Below are positions 10,920-22,909 of a stretch of 64,000 nt of DNA, one piece after another (position 1 is the stretch's first letter; each line of letters opens with the position of its first letter). Both the position numbers and the translations under genes were made by a program. Source of the DNA: Coriaria nepalensis (taxonomy: Eukaryota; Streptophyta; Magnoliopsida; Cucurbitales; Coriariaceae). Below the pieces are notes generated by a model. It saw nothing but the letters and a program-made list of their open reading frames with translations, did not search any database and was not told the DNA's origin. Where the stretch lies: positions 2,604,001 to 2,668,000 of the forward strand of contig CP114486.1 in the NCBI GenBank assembly GCA_027186245.1, in the 5' to 3' direction.

Positions 10920-12362
10920 TCATGGGCTCGGTATCTCGGGCCCCAAGAAGAGAGGTCATGGGAGCTGTTCTTGGATAAAGATCGATCAAAATGGAAACTC
11001 AAAGGTGCTAGAGCTTGACAAGGCTACAATAATGAGGCAGTGTTCCTTACCTTCAAGAGATTTACCCTTCTATGACATAAGGTCGAGAAAAGGTGATTGT
11101 TGTTAGCCTTGAAGAAACCCGATGTATTATCACTTCTGAGGAGGTTATTCTTATGAGCTCCTTAAATGGATGTGTTGTTCATCACAAGTCTGAATTGTGC
11201 AAGCGCCTTCAGACAATGAAAGATCAATCTAGTAAAGGGGAATATGATTTTTTGTGCAAATACTAAAATGTTTTCAGATGATTTGCCCTTTGAGTTTAGG
11301 GCATTGGAGCTGGCTTTGGAGCTAACTTGCATGTCTTAGCCTCATCTATTAACACTCTTAATCTTGAACGGGTCCGTAGATTCAGAGGTCACCTCCTTGT
11401 TTTGACTCAACGAGTTCAAGAGGTCAAACAATAATACACATTTGAGTCAACTGACATCATCATTCTTCTTTTAATCCCCCTCCTCACATTGATTTTCTGA
11501 GTTAAAAAAGTTCAAGCTTCGTGATGAAATCGAGCATCTTATGGATGATGATGGTGACATGGCTGAGATGCATCTAACAGAGAAGAAACAGAGGTTACAA
11601 GAAGCTTATGGCCCAAGTAACCTCCATGTTCAATCTTCAGATTCATCAGACGAAAATGAAACTAGGGTGCTTCGAAAAGCTGCTCCGGTCTCTCCAGTGG
11701 CACTTTCAAGCCATGAGGCTCAGAAATTGCAAAGGGCTTTTAGCAGTATTGTCACCTCAACTAGGGTAGGAAGCTCTGATTCTTCAAACAACGAAGAAAA
11801 CATTGTACAGTTGGAAATGTTGCTGGAAGCCTACTTTGTGGTTATTGACTATACACTCAACAACTTGTCATCTGTACGTTATAATTCGACTCTCTTCAGA
11901 ATTTAAGATATTAATTGTTGGCATTCTATCGAAGATACTAATGATTACCTACTATAATGCAGCTCAAAAAATACATTGATGATAGTGAAGATCTGATCAA
12001 ACATTAAGCTGGTTAGCCATATTACTATTATTATTATCCTTGTGAATTATACTGTTATTGTTCTGAATTGCAACAAGGGATCTTATCTACTCTGGCTTGT
12101 TTTATTTATTTTTTTGGCAAATGAGAAATAGGGGAATGTACAGAACCACCTAATACAATTTCAGTTGCTTCTTATAGCAACTACGTTCTTGGCTATGATG
12201 TTTGCTGCTGTGACAGCTGTTTTCGGTATGAACTTTCAAGATGAAATCTTTGATTCTTCATCTACTTTCCACTGGGTTGTTATTGGAAGCAACACTGCTT
12301 GTGGGATTTTCTATTCTTCTTTCCTCTTATATTTTCGTTACAAGAAAGCTTTCCCTTTGTAA
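10920..12362 (+). pseudogene. MRS2-5-like CorA-type Mg2+ transporter pseudogene
   Basis: Homology to plant MRS2-5 runs through the whole locus and keeps its introns, so this is a decayed gene and not a retrocopy. The recognisable stretches are, in order: KKRG..SWIKIDQNGNS and VLELDKATIMRQCSLPSRDL; then, in another frame, VIVVSLEETRCIITSEEVIL and SELCKRLQ. After a short intron comes DLPFEFRALELALELTCMS, and after a further frame change SSINTLNLERVRRF. Next come LRDEIEHLMDDDGDMAEM (exon 11517-11873), LKKYIDDSEDLI (11963-12011), and an intact last exon (12132-12362) with two membrane helices, the GMN signature and the KKAFPL end. Lesions seen: a frame-shifting deletion after SRDL (about 11065-11080), a deletion of about 18 codons plus an intron after TCMS (11336-11338, leaving a TAG), and one extra A in the run at 11999-12001. 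Intact MRS2 proteins form Mg2+ channels in organelle or vacuole membranes; this copy cannot encode one. Confidence 0.85.
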
Positions 12363-12468
12363 TATGTGTATATATACAATTCTCACAATGAAAGTTATAA
12401 AAATCTTCTTCCCCTGCATTGAAGAGCACACACAATATACACTTTTTCTTGTTTTGCTTAATCATATT

Positions 12469-14276
12469 CTACGAGTCGTCTATTGAACATAGCAGCTGTT
12501 GAGCATTCAACACTAGAGAAGAACCTTGTCTTCTCTTTTCAACTATCTGCATAATCAAAAGTTTCCCCATTTCATCATCATCATCATCTTCATCTTCTTC
12601 CAAAACTTGATCCATGTTACCATGACCTAAATCCCCCTGCCCGGACCATCTTCTTTCAATTGGACAACATGGTAACCCATTCGAGTTTTCAAATGGTTTT
12701 CCATCATATATGTATGTCAAATGGTTTTCAAATGGGTTTCCATTTCACTATACAAATCCCCACAAGTAATTTTCCTTTCCAAGTCTATGGAATTCGCCCC
12801 ATTTCGGCTATGTTCAAGTGCTCTCTCAAGCTCTGTGATCCTTTCTTTAAGCCTCGATTCAATCAACTCGTGCAACCCTATGCTTAATTCCCAAGGCGAC
12901 ACTGCATAACTCACCGTGTTAGTGACATCATCATGTATTTCGCTTACATCATCATTGTTCGGGTTTGATAGATCATCATCAGGCAGGCTATCACTCTTGT
13001 CTAGTCTCAAATCTCCCCTAACAAGATCTACATCAAAATCAGCACCCATCTGCAGACAGATTAAACCCGAAATCATTATATCAAATTTTGAAATGTCAAT
13101 TACGATCTAAAATCTAGTTTGGGTCCACAAAATTCAAGTCATATAACTCCAACAGCTTATCGGAATGAAAAATCAGCTTATTGAAATTTTACCTTAGCGT
13201 GTTCAGCATGAATTCTTGTGTTCGAGTTAGATGTAATCATATTTAGTTGGAGCCTGTCGAGTTCGGCTTCAAGCTCCGCTTCAATTTTAGTCATTGGCTC
13301 CTCATGGGATGAGATGTCTTCCGTAGAATCATGTGATTTTTGTTCAGCAGGGGATGCCTTTGGGCTATCCAAGCCCTTTATCTCCTCAACTGTGAGAAAA
13401 TCTTTCAACTCGATCTTCTCGTGTAAATCTGCAACCCGGTTCTTCGTTTGCTTCAACAGATCATTCAGCTGTTTCACTTGCCTTCTATTAGCAATGATCA
13501 TTGACATTATACCAATTGTGATTCCCCAAAACAAGACGAGCATTCCATTTGCTGTTCCAGAAAATATTAATTATGTATTATTATCTAATGATATGATTCA
13601 TAAAATGGGGAAGATGCAGAATGCAAACAAGATCTTATAAAACAAAACCTTCTACTCTTGTTCCCGAACAGCTAGACCTTCTGATAGTACTCTCCTGTTT
13701 CTCCGGCGGGCACACCGGAATAATCCCATTGGTTTCAAAATCGGCATCTGTTAGTAACAACAGTCTAACTGCCATTGAAAACGGTGGGGCCGGAACATTT
13801 GAGCCGGAAACTGAATATTCAACACAGCTTTTTCCTAATGAAGAATGAATTAGAGGCTTAATCACAGAAGAAGAGCCATTACACCCACTTCCAATAGGCT
13901 GCTTCTTCTTCTTCTTAACACTACCAAAAGAACAACTTTCTTTGGCACCTGAAAAGTCATCTCTGCTCCCAGTTCCATACCTGAAGAATTCTTCTTCTTC
14001 TTCTTCTTCTTCTTGCATATTATCATAATTATTTCTTCCACTTGCAGCTATAATAATACCATCCCCTTTTGAAGTGATGATATCCTTGCTTCTTTGATCT
14101 TGGGTTAATCTTCGAATTGGATGAAAGAAATTCCAAGATTCTGGGTTGCTAAGAATCAGATTCCCAGAAAATGATTCTGTTAAGTCTTCTTCTTTTTTTT
14201 CCTTTGAAATTGAGTTTTGCCAGTGTTTGGCTAAATACCCAGCACCAGTAGCAGCTGCAACCACCCATAAATCCAT
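12469..14276 (-). CDS. POLAR-like protein (asymmetric-division polarity factor family)
   Basis: Exons on the minus strand are 14276-13649, 13551-13193 and 13049-about 12754, with a final exon of about 12650-12469 whose acceptor is uncertain. The start MDLWVVAAATGAGYLAKHW fits the family; an in-frame ATG at 14315 would add 13 residues. Exon 1 holds a Glu run of eight codons and several KKKKK/Ser-rich stretches. Exon 2 begins with a hydrophobic helix (MLVLFWGITIGIMSMIIA) and a coiled coil with the family block AELEAELDRLQLNM. Exon 3 carries VSPWELSIGLHELIESRL, and the last frame carries DEMGKLLIMQIVEKRRQGS, both typical of plant POLAR-like proteins. POLAR scaffolds BIN2-type kinases at the cortex of stomatal-lineage cells; whether this paralogue does so is inference. 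If exon 3 were not spliced it would stop at 12717. Confidence 0.8.
13986..14013 (-). repeat. GAA-type microsatellite coding for a Glu run
   Basis: A pure trinucleotide run inside exon 1 of the POLAR-like gene encodes eight consecutive Glu residues. Its length is likely to vary between accessions. Confidence 0.85.
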
Positions 14277-14315
14277 TGTTTCTTGGTGTTTTACTGAATT
14301 TGTAAGGAAACCCAA

Positions 14316-15479
14316 AAAATTGGTAGAAGAGGAGAGAAAGAGAGAGAGAAAGAGAGGGAATGTTAACGTTCAAAACCAAGCTTGATTGGAAAGATATGAT
14401 CAGGAATTGAATGTGTGACTGAAGTTTACGGTAACATTATAATTGATTATGATGAACTTACCTAGATTAAAAAGGAAAAAAAAAACAAAGAAGGAAACGT
14501 TTTGGACAATTGTGAAAGAAAAATCAATACTTGTGGTACAAGGAATTTTGTCTAGATGTTCTGACTTTCAATAATGCGAAAAGCAAATTGTAGACTCTAG
14601 AATTTCATATAAATTGGAGGATAATTTCGACCTAAGAAATTGAAAAATAGTGTACAAGATAGATTTATTTGATTTCTCTTTCTCAAATTCATTTTTTCCT
14701 CAATATATAATTATACATACATGTATACAAAATGCATACGCATAGTATATAAAACAGGAACTTTGAACTGGCTTCATTTTCTCCGGCAGCCATGTTTATT
14801 GTACCATTCATTCAAGGTGCCCTGCCCTTTCAGCAATGCTAGTTTTGGAAGAGCGAAGATTCGGTGCCTACCATGTTTTCAAATAAAATTCATCCCTTCA
14901 TTTCTCATCCAATAACTAAGAAAGCGTCACATCAAGATTGGCTAAAAATTAACTACCGACCGTATCGAAGGCTCGGGGAGCAAACCGTCGAGTTAAACAG
15001 CTTAGATTTGTTATTAACTTATTGCTGTCTTTTTTTCTTTTTTTTTTGTCGGGTTATTGTTATTAATAAAAGAACGCTAGATTTTGTTTATGGTTTAGGC
15101 ATGGCTCCCTTTTATGATTATGTAAACATGAATTATACGTTCAGTATTTTAATGATGTTGAATCAATTTTTTTTTGTCATGGTCCCTAAATCAACAATTC
15201 TAAAACATGGTTTTGTCTTCAGCTGAGAGGAGTATATGTTTATTTGGTCAATAAGAGACTAAATCTAAAACACAAGAAATGAGATATTATGCAAATATTG
15301 TGCTTACGAGCACAGCAACTACAAAACTTACATAAGAGACGACAAATAAGAAAACAGAAAATTTGTCGATTAATATAACTTAGAAAGTTAATTACAATAT
15401 ATTTTTTTGGCAAGACTATATATATAGGAAAAACAAATTAACGATCATAATCATCATCTTAGTTAGTAAGGTTTAATCA
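14316..15479. other. Intergenic region
   Basis: This contains the GA/CT-rich leader of the POLAR-like gene at its left end, then AT-rich sequence without a supportable gene. Short frames near 14720-15226 show no recognisable protein features. Confidence 0.5.
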
Positions 15480-15864
15480 CTAATGCAAAGAAACCCATTT
15501 GCCGTTCATCCAATCCAAGTGAATCCTAAGCCTATCCACAGCTATTAAAGTAAACACAATAATCCGACCATTTCTTTCCGGTAATCTTCCCGACCCACCA
15601 GGCGTTTTTATCCCACGCATCAACCTTTTGAGACAGATAATAACTAAACTTCTTTGGTGGGGTCGGCGGCATTGGACGGACCTCGTCGCTCCCGACAACC
15701 TTGATCAACTGCTTGGACTCATCCTCCTCCTCGACCAAGTCATTATACTGGACTATGTAGGATTTATTGGCGAGCTGCGTGATTACCGGTGTGGCAAAAT
15801 GCGAGTCCTCGTAACCTAGTTCCTTGCTGCAAACTTCTACACGATCGCCTTGATGGAATGTCAT
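15480..15864 (-). pseudogene. Agenet (plant Tudor-like) domain fragment
   Basis: A 110-codon frame starting at 15864 encodes FHQGDRVEVCSKELGYEDS followed by a second module with VDAWDKNAWWVGKITGK. These match tandem Agenet domains of plant DUF724/chromatin-associated proteins. The frame stops at a TAG just after CVYFNSCG. The expected continuation (RLRIHLDWMNGKWVSLH) lies in a shifted frame at about 15480-15540, so a small deletion has broken the second domain. The fragment directly abuts the last recognisable exon of the degenerate phosphatase copy, with no promoter of its own that I can see. It is probably a transposed gene fragment. A short functional product from the 110-codon frame cannot be excluded. 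Confidence 0.6.
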
Positions 15865-15865
15865 T

Positions 15866-17590
15866 ACTGACGATCGGCTTTTCTTTTTGCATTACCAGTA
15901 CTTGCCTCAGTTTTGATCCGGGACATAAAACATGGTCTCGGCCAAGACACCACATTCTCCACCCAAATCCATGTTCCATAGAAAGAACCTGATCCCAGCC
16001 AATCACGTTCATGGTTTCCACTGAAAACCAAACATATCAACAAATACTAAAAAAACTTTTTGAGACAAAACAAGAAGACAACTACAAGTTAATAACGGAT
16101 GCTAAACTTAAAGAGGGTAGGAGAAAAAACCTAGCAATCATGTAAAGGACAGTAAACCTAGGAAGGCAATAGGCTCAACCTGAGCAGTAAACGGGTCCCA
16201 CTGGGAAAGGTATCCATTAGCATAACATATATCTCCTATGTGAAAAACAATATCTATGTTTTTCAAGTCCTGGATAAGCTGTCTCTGGTCGTGTTAAGAG
16301 AACCATACTGGAAGTTGTTACATTCATTGGACCCATCAGCTTCATCCTGTTAACGAAACATTAAAAGGCAAATTTTTTTTTTTTTTTCCTTCTCAACATT
16401 ATAGAGATATTCAAATTGAAATTCCTATAACAAGTCTGTTTAGCATAAGAGGTAAAAATTATAGAGATATTCTTAACCTTCCCAATATCACCAAAAACAA
16501 TTACTCTTAGCAAGGAGTTTTGACCCGGATAAGGAGATGCTTTAAACTGATAAATTGGACTCCAAATGTATGTTCCATTGAACTCTATGATCCAACTTGT
16601 AAGTATACCCGCAAAAGTGTTAAATAGCATAAGGATAGTTCATAATACAATGTCGAACAACTTATGTGCTAAATATGACATACAATCTGTTAAGCCATAT
16701 CTCCCTAAGAAAACTCGTGTATATAACTAGGATCTAGCCATCCCACAGTCCTAGCTGGTGCACCTACTGGAATGACATTTAACAACATTGTTTCACTGTG
16801 AATCATTTTCATTCGAAAATAGTATCATTATAATAAAAGTGATTAGGGTTTATAGATTTGAGTAATATACCACACATGCTGTTTCAGTCAAAAGTCAAAG
16901 TCCCGGCCAGGGATTGTGAAATCTCTCCTCCTTTAAGGCCTTATTCAACAAAAGGATATGCTTGATCGATCCCAGATCCACTTGTCCATGTTACAGTCAT
17001 CTGATCCCCAAATTTGAGTTACATTATCTCCTTGAAATTCTATTAGCTAAGTAGAGATTAGTATAAGCTTAGACTTACTTCATTCCATGTTTTTCCTTGA
17101 GCTAAGCGGGGGTAAAGAGGTGCATTCGGATTTGCAAAAGATATTGAATTCGATACCGTTTACCAGCTTTGGCTAATATCAGAAATGAAAAAGAAAAAAA
17201 AGTTAAAACTAGACTCTATCCATGTTAGGGGGCCAAGGAAAGTTATAACAAGCCATACATTGAACAATCCCCCTGAGAAAAGTGCAAAAGAGAAGTCCAA
17301 TCTCTGATTTATCAGTTGAAGTTTAAAAACCCTTTTCCCGTGTCTGTGGAGTTAGGACTGGAGTAATTTGCAAATTGAAACTGCAACAAAAGTGAAAAGG
17401 ATTTAGTTTCACTCAAGTCATTGTTCTTTCTTCACAACAAGAAAAGGCAGACTAGAGAAGTGAAAAGGAAAAATTCAAGGAAATGGAGCTTGAAATCATT
17501 GAACCTTAATCGGTGCAAAACATAATAATGGTCCATATGTTATTGGGCTTTCTGCAGGGCATGTTGAAGAACTGAAAAACGGGGGCTGTT
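15866..17590 (-). pseudogene. Purple acid phosphatase pseudogene, copy A (exons 3-10 remnants)
   Basis: Reading the minus strand from about 17585, remnants of exons 3 to 10 of the intact neighbouring phosphatase appear in the right order. They include an exon-3 piece (CPAESPITYGPLLCFAPIK), a damaged exon 4, an exon-5 piece (NPNAPLYPRLAQGKTWNE, frame-shifted), and exon 6 (MTVTWTSGSGID, then TAA). Exon 7 (APARTVGWLDPSYIH, then TAG), exon 8 (SPYPGQNSLLRVIVFGDIG), exon 9 (GDICYANGYLSQWDPF) and exon 10 (GNHERDWLGSGSFYG, then frameshift and stop) follow. Exons 11 and 12, which carry the last metal ligands, are missing; sequence switches to the Agenet fragment at about 15865. Multiple stops and frameshifts make it non-coding. 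Confidence 0.85.
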
Positions 17591-17744
17591 AAGCTATTAT
17601 ATATGCTTGCATCTAACTTTAAGGAAACCGATATACAAATTATCTACATGTTTCAGTGAAATCAGCGTTGCATTCCAGAAAATCATTACTGTGATCTATG
17701 TCAAAAGTATGCAACTTACAGACAGACAAAACAAAGCTTACATT

Positions 17745-19060
17745 TGATACACCACCAGTGAACCATTGCAAAGGAAAAGTCAGATCTCTGCTTAATCAAT
17801 TGAAGCTTCAGCAAACCTTTACCCGTTGCTTTGTATTTAGAATTCGAGTCATTTGCATACTGATACTGCAAAAGTAGACAGTTCAATGTTCATTTTCAAT
17901 ATTATTTTCCTACTCAATGCACATAAGAAAACACAAAGAAGAATAAATAAAAGAATGGCGTATGAACCTTAATAGGCACAGTGCACAGCAGTGGAGCAAC
18001 AACCATCGAATTATCTTTCGGGCAGGAAGTAGCACTGTAAGTTGTGAAATATTAAACCACTGCAAGTAACTATTCAACAGCACCAATCATAGAGAAGAAT
18101 AAGAGATGTTGGAAGTTTCAAATGGTGCAAGAATCCAGTTGTGGAATCAAAAAGGCAATTTACCTTAAATTTGCAGGCGAAAAAAGGGCACTGAAATGGA
18201 ACCAGAAACTCAAAACTGTTAATATTAAAAATAAAAATAAAAACTCAAAAGTAAAGCCCGAGGAAAAGAAACGAGCAGTGTTAGAATTTTGAAGTTGAGA
18301 GTAAAAAATAGAATACACTTTATTTTCTGATAAAATTTACTTATTTATAAATGTAAGTATTTAACTTTTATTTATAAAAGATGATTACAAATTTGGAAAA
18401 TAATGATTAAAGTTAAAATAAATTAAGATATCTTTAATCAATTAAGATTAGAAGTTATAATACTAAATAGACATTACAAAAGTATTAAATATAATCAAAC
18501 ATACAAAAGCAGTAAAGTACAAAAGCTGTTTCTGTAAAAATAGATTTTTGCTTTGTGCTAAAACACCAAAAGTGAGATGATAGACTTTGGCATACTTGAT
18601 CTCGAAGCTTGAGGTCCAACCAACTTAAACAACTTGCTTGAGGGCAGAGTAGCTCCATTTGAGGTCAAAAATGCACTAAAACATAAAATTTCACAAGACC
18701 AAAATCAATAAAATAGTAAAGGCAAGATTATGCCTCAAGTTGAGTTTTAATGATCCGATCATCTTTTAAACCAATTGCAACAAATCATAAATGATGAGAG
18801 GAAGCTAATAGAATTTGAGTCAATGCATTTGGATTAGGGAGTCAAAAAATCAACTTTTTTGTTAATTTTCAATTATAAAGTTACTAACTAAACAAACAAT
18901 CTTCAAACAAAGAGAAATGGAGTACAGTGAGGGGCAGAGTATTTGAGCTCTATATGACCTGCTTCTCAACTTGCAGCAGGAAGAAGAAGGGTCATTTTTA
19001 TATTTTATAAGAGAGTGAAGGAAGTATATCTCTGCTCTGAAAAAAAATATATGTAAATAA
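17745..19060 (-). pseudogene. Purple acid phosphatase partial pseudogene, copy B (promoter and exons 2-4)
   Basis: Between copy A and the intact gene lies a second, less diverged remnant. It has an exon-2 end (about 18160-18190), an exon 3 (about 17968-18036, CPKDNS..PLLCTVPIK) and an exon 4 (about 17750-17870, YQYANDSNSKYKATGKG, with a one-base insertion in the FGLFTGGV region). Sequence at 18920-19140 resembles the promoter and leader of the intact phosphatase at about 22830-23060, including the GATAGCAGCGTG/GATTGCAGCGTG block. Exon 1 is not recognisable in the AT-rich stretch 18200-18900. Its exons 5-12 are absent, so exons 3-4 occur twice in this pseudogene region. Confidence 0.7.
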
Positions 19061-19350
19061 ATAAAAATGGATGAGGAAGAAGAAGAGGGGGATTGAACAC
19101 TTGATAGCAGCGTGCGCGGACAGCTGATCTATGGAATAATCATTGGGGGATTCCACCAGAAGGCTGAGGCCCTGTCCTGTTTCGCTCGAGCTCTCAAAAC
19201 AGAACAATAATGTATAATGCTTTTGTGACAGTACAAAACATGATAGAAATTCTAAAAATTCCCACAATATAATTATTTATTCAAAACAAACGCGTATATA
19301 CGTGCACACTGAAATCATATGGCCATGTTTTAGTTAGTAAATGAAAAAGG

Positions 19351-22300
19351 TTAAGAAGCCAAAGTTATGGGTGAAGAACTATCAACAGTGGAGGCCAAGA
19401 TGTCCCTGTAATCTCTGGTTATGGTGAAAGAGTCGTAGACTTTTCCATCTCTGCTCTTCTTGTACTCAAAAAGCATGTGGGAATTGTTGAATGCAGTGAG
19501 TTTAGTGAAGCCATAATCGTAGTCTTTGTATATGCTCCAAGTTGTGTTGACCGGAGCAAATGTTGCAAGGCTCGCTCCGCCACCTCCAGCCACCACATGT
19601 ATTGTCCCGTTTAAGCTTCCCTTGTAACTGCTCTTCTCCTTGCTAGTGCATATATTCTGTTAAAAAAAATTAAATGCATTGTATAGGTGATAAGAGTTGG
19701 GTGACTTAACATATTATGCAAGGTATGATGAAATAATGATACCTCGTAAACAGGACATGATCTTTCATAATTGTGTACATGGCCAAACATGGCAATGTCC
19801 ACCTTATACTTTTGCCAGAGTTTCTGAAGGCTCTCCCTTCCCATTGGTTCCTCAAACGATCCCTCTGCGACATAAAAGCCGGCAGAAGAATAGCCTAACA
19901 CTCTGTGAGCAAGAAAGATGAGCCACGGTTGCTTTTGTCTGTCAACTGAGGCTAGGCAGTTCTCGATGAATTTGTATTGCTCCGAACCCTCTCTCCAATC
20001 AAGTTCAGTGTGTGCTACGCAGAATCTGAACATGCCATAATCAGTAGAATACCTGCATGAAAAATGAAGTAATTAAGTCTCTAGAATGAGAACCCCAAAA
20101 TTTGTTTCTGTACCGTTGAATTGCATTGCTTTACCAGAACTGAGCCCTATTTTCAGCAGGAACATAAAACATGGTTTCAGCTAATACACCACATTCGCCC
20201 CCTGAATCTCTGTTCTGGTAGAAGGATCCTGTTCCGGGCCAGTCTCTCTCATGGTTACCGCTGAAACAATGAATTAGCCTTAGAGAAAGCAGAAAATACA
20301 TGAAGGTACATGAGAGAATCTAAGAAAATTGTGACAGACCTTGAAATCATGTAAGGTTTAGTTGATGCAATTGGTTCTATCTGTGCAGTGAATTGGTCCC
20401 ACTGTGATACGTATCCTTCAGCGTAGACAATATCCCCATTGTGGAAGACTATATCATAGTTGTCCAAGTCTTGTACAAGCTGCTTTGTTGTGTTCAAAGA
20501 GCCAGGCTGGAAGTCGTTATACTCGTAGGAACCATCTTCTTCACCCTGCAAGATGAAAGTTTAAGAAGAATAGACAAACAAATTTGAGGAGCGAGGCAAG
20601 AGAGAAATAGATTCGAGGACTGATGATAAAATGCACAGTTGTTCATGAGAGCTCAACCTTTCCCATGTCACCAAATACGATAACACGTTGCAGAGAATTT
20701 TGACCAGGATATGGGGATGATTTAAACAAATATTCTGGACTCCAGATGTAAGTACCATTGATTAATTTATGCCCAAGCTTATACACATATCTGCATAAAT
20801 AGTAAAATTTGTAGAGAATTGAAATTCACTTATAGTTGCAAAGATCTTAAACAGAAACAACTAATTTATATAATCATCAGTTTTAAGTTTCCTAAAACAA
20901 CAAATTTACATACTTCCTGTTGGGCCACAATTCCTTCAGAAAAGCAGTATGTATATACCCTGGATCACGCCACCCTACTGTCCTGGCTGGTGCATCTGTA
21001 TATGTACATGTACATGGATTACATTACCATAATAGACAAGAAAAAACACATGAATGGCAAAGAGGATAGATGGATTGACAGTCCTTATATTGCTATCTTA
21101 CAATTAAATTTGTTAGAAAATTTGCTCAAAGTGAAAACATGCTACCCATAACACAATGCTCGGTCCTGAAGGTTGTGCATTATCTCCATGAAGAAAGAAA
21201 ACATAATGAAAACTTATAAGGTTGAAGAGAAGCTACCCACCACACATGGTGTTGCAATCAAATGTGAGCGTTGCAGCGGGGGAACTAAAATTGACTCCTC
21301 CTACCGGACCCCATACTACAGAAGGCTCTGCTACATCAATCCCATATCCACTGGTCCATGTTACAGTCATCTGAATAATTTATAAAAAATGGATAAGTTA
21401 GCAGCACTCAAAATCCTAATCAAAATAATCTCTACATTCTTTACATTCTTGTTAGGAAGCGGGAATAGGGTCTGAGAACAACATCAAGGTAGACTTAGCT
21501 TACTTCATTCCATAGTTTTCCTTGTGCTAAGCATGGATAAACTGGAGCATTTGGGTTCAGGAATGTGACTGTATTTGAAACTGCTACCAGCTTGGGCTAT
21601 CATAACAAAATCATGGAAAAAGATAAAAGATAAAGTATACTGTATACAGCAGGTTGGATGTAAACTATATAAACATATGAACTTTGGAAGCAAAGTTGTA
21701 AGAGGGTAATAGAGTTGTGAGATCAACATCGCTTCCAAAAATCTTTAATGCAGTCTATGGCAGAAATATGTAGCTTGTAGATAGAAATAGTAAGCTTACA
21801 TTTGATACTCCACCAGTAAATAATCCAAAAGAAAAGTCAGATCTCTGTTTAATCAATTGAAGCTTCAGCGAACCTTTCCCTGTCGCTTTGTACTTAGAAT
21901 TAGAGTAATTTGCATACTGATACTGCAAAATCAAACAGTTCCGATGTTAATTTTCTGAAGTCTTTCCCACTTAATGCAAGAAACCACAAATAAGCAAAAT
22001 AAAAGGAACTGTGGCTTATGAACCTTAATAGGTGCAGTGCACAACAGTGGAGCAAGATCCCTTGGATTTTCTTTCGGACAGGAAGCAGCACTGCAAGTTG
22101 TCCAATTAAACCATACCACTTAGCTATTAAGTAATAACACCCTATCTAAGAGGAATGATGAAGTTACAGATGGGGCCAAAAGAGGGTTTGAAATAAGAAG
22201 GTGTTGTTACCTGAAATTGGCAGGGGAAAAAACTGCGACAAAATCCTCAATAAATGGATTAGGATTCTGATACTCGACAGTGACATATTCTGAATTTTGT

Positions 22301-22652
22301 CCCTAAATATATCAGAGAAGTCTTGCATCAATTCTCACCAAAAAAAAAAAAAGTGCAAAAATCATTTTCAAACTTCAACTTCCTTCTGTCCATTTCGTTT
22401 TTCAATTGACTGTTATAAGTAGGAGAAACAGAAATGGTGGTCTACTGGTAGTGAGTGAAATCTTACAGAGAGACCGAGAAGTGAAGGGGAGGCTTTGATG
22501 TAAGCTTGAGAATTAAGTGCAAAAACAGTCTTGTGGATATCAATGTGGGCGAGAGGATGAGGTCCATGCGCCATTGCCTTTTGTAGGGTTGCAGCCATTG
22601 CCAGTAAAATTAAAATGCACCGCCGCATTTTCAGCTTCTCCATCCCGATCAT
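19351..22652 (-). CDS. Purple acid phosphatase of the PAP1/PAP27 ("probable inactive") group
   Basis: Twelve exons join in phase on the minus strand: 22652-22467, 22302-22211, 22090-22024, 21922-21800, 21596-21504, 21370-21241, 20995-20914, 20790-20658, 20545-20340, 20260-20135, 20052-19743 and 19656-19351. They encode 617 residues, close to the family length. The start is the first ATG after a leader-intron acceptor; the N-terminus contains a signal peptide (MRRCILILLAMAATLQKAMA). Fibronectin-like region TVTWTSGYG near 190 precedes the metallophosphoesterase domain: GDMG (about 298), GDIVYA (about 338), GNHERD (about 372), FLAHRVLGY (about 460) and GHVHNYER (about 503). Ligand motifs are mostly kept, but the VxxH motif has Phe in place of Val, as is usual in this group annotated inactive. 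It is a secreted or apoplastic/vacuolar protein. The two broken copies downstream are its tandem duplicates. Confidence 0.9.
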
Positions 22653-22900
22653 TACCTAAAACAATTGAATGATCAAACCGAATCCGATTCCGAGTCTGGA
22701 CTCTGAAAATCATAAATTCAAAGAAAGTAATATTGAAAGTAAAGAAAAAAGAACAAAAAAGAAGAAATCGAAGGATCAACTCAAAAGTAAGCATGAGAAT
22801 AGAAACGAACTGAAATGTATACAGTAGTAGTTAGGCAGAGTGTTTGATCCTTTATGAGGTGCTGATCAACTTGGCGGAATCAAGAGGAAGAAGAGGCGCC

Positions 22901-22907
22901 ATTTATA
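22901..22907 (-). promoter_or_regulatory. TATA-like element of the purple acid phosphatase gene
   Basis: Tataaat on the minus strand lies about 250 bases upstream of the start codon, leaving room for the leader and its intron. The surrounding sequence is partly conserved in pseudogene copy B. Confidence 0.4.
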
Positions 22908-22909
22908 GG

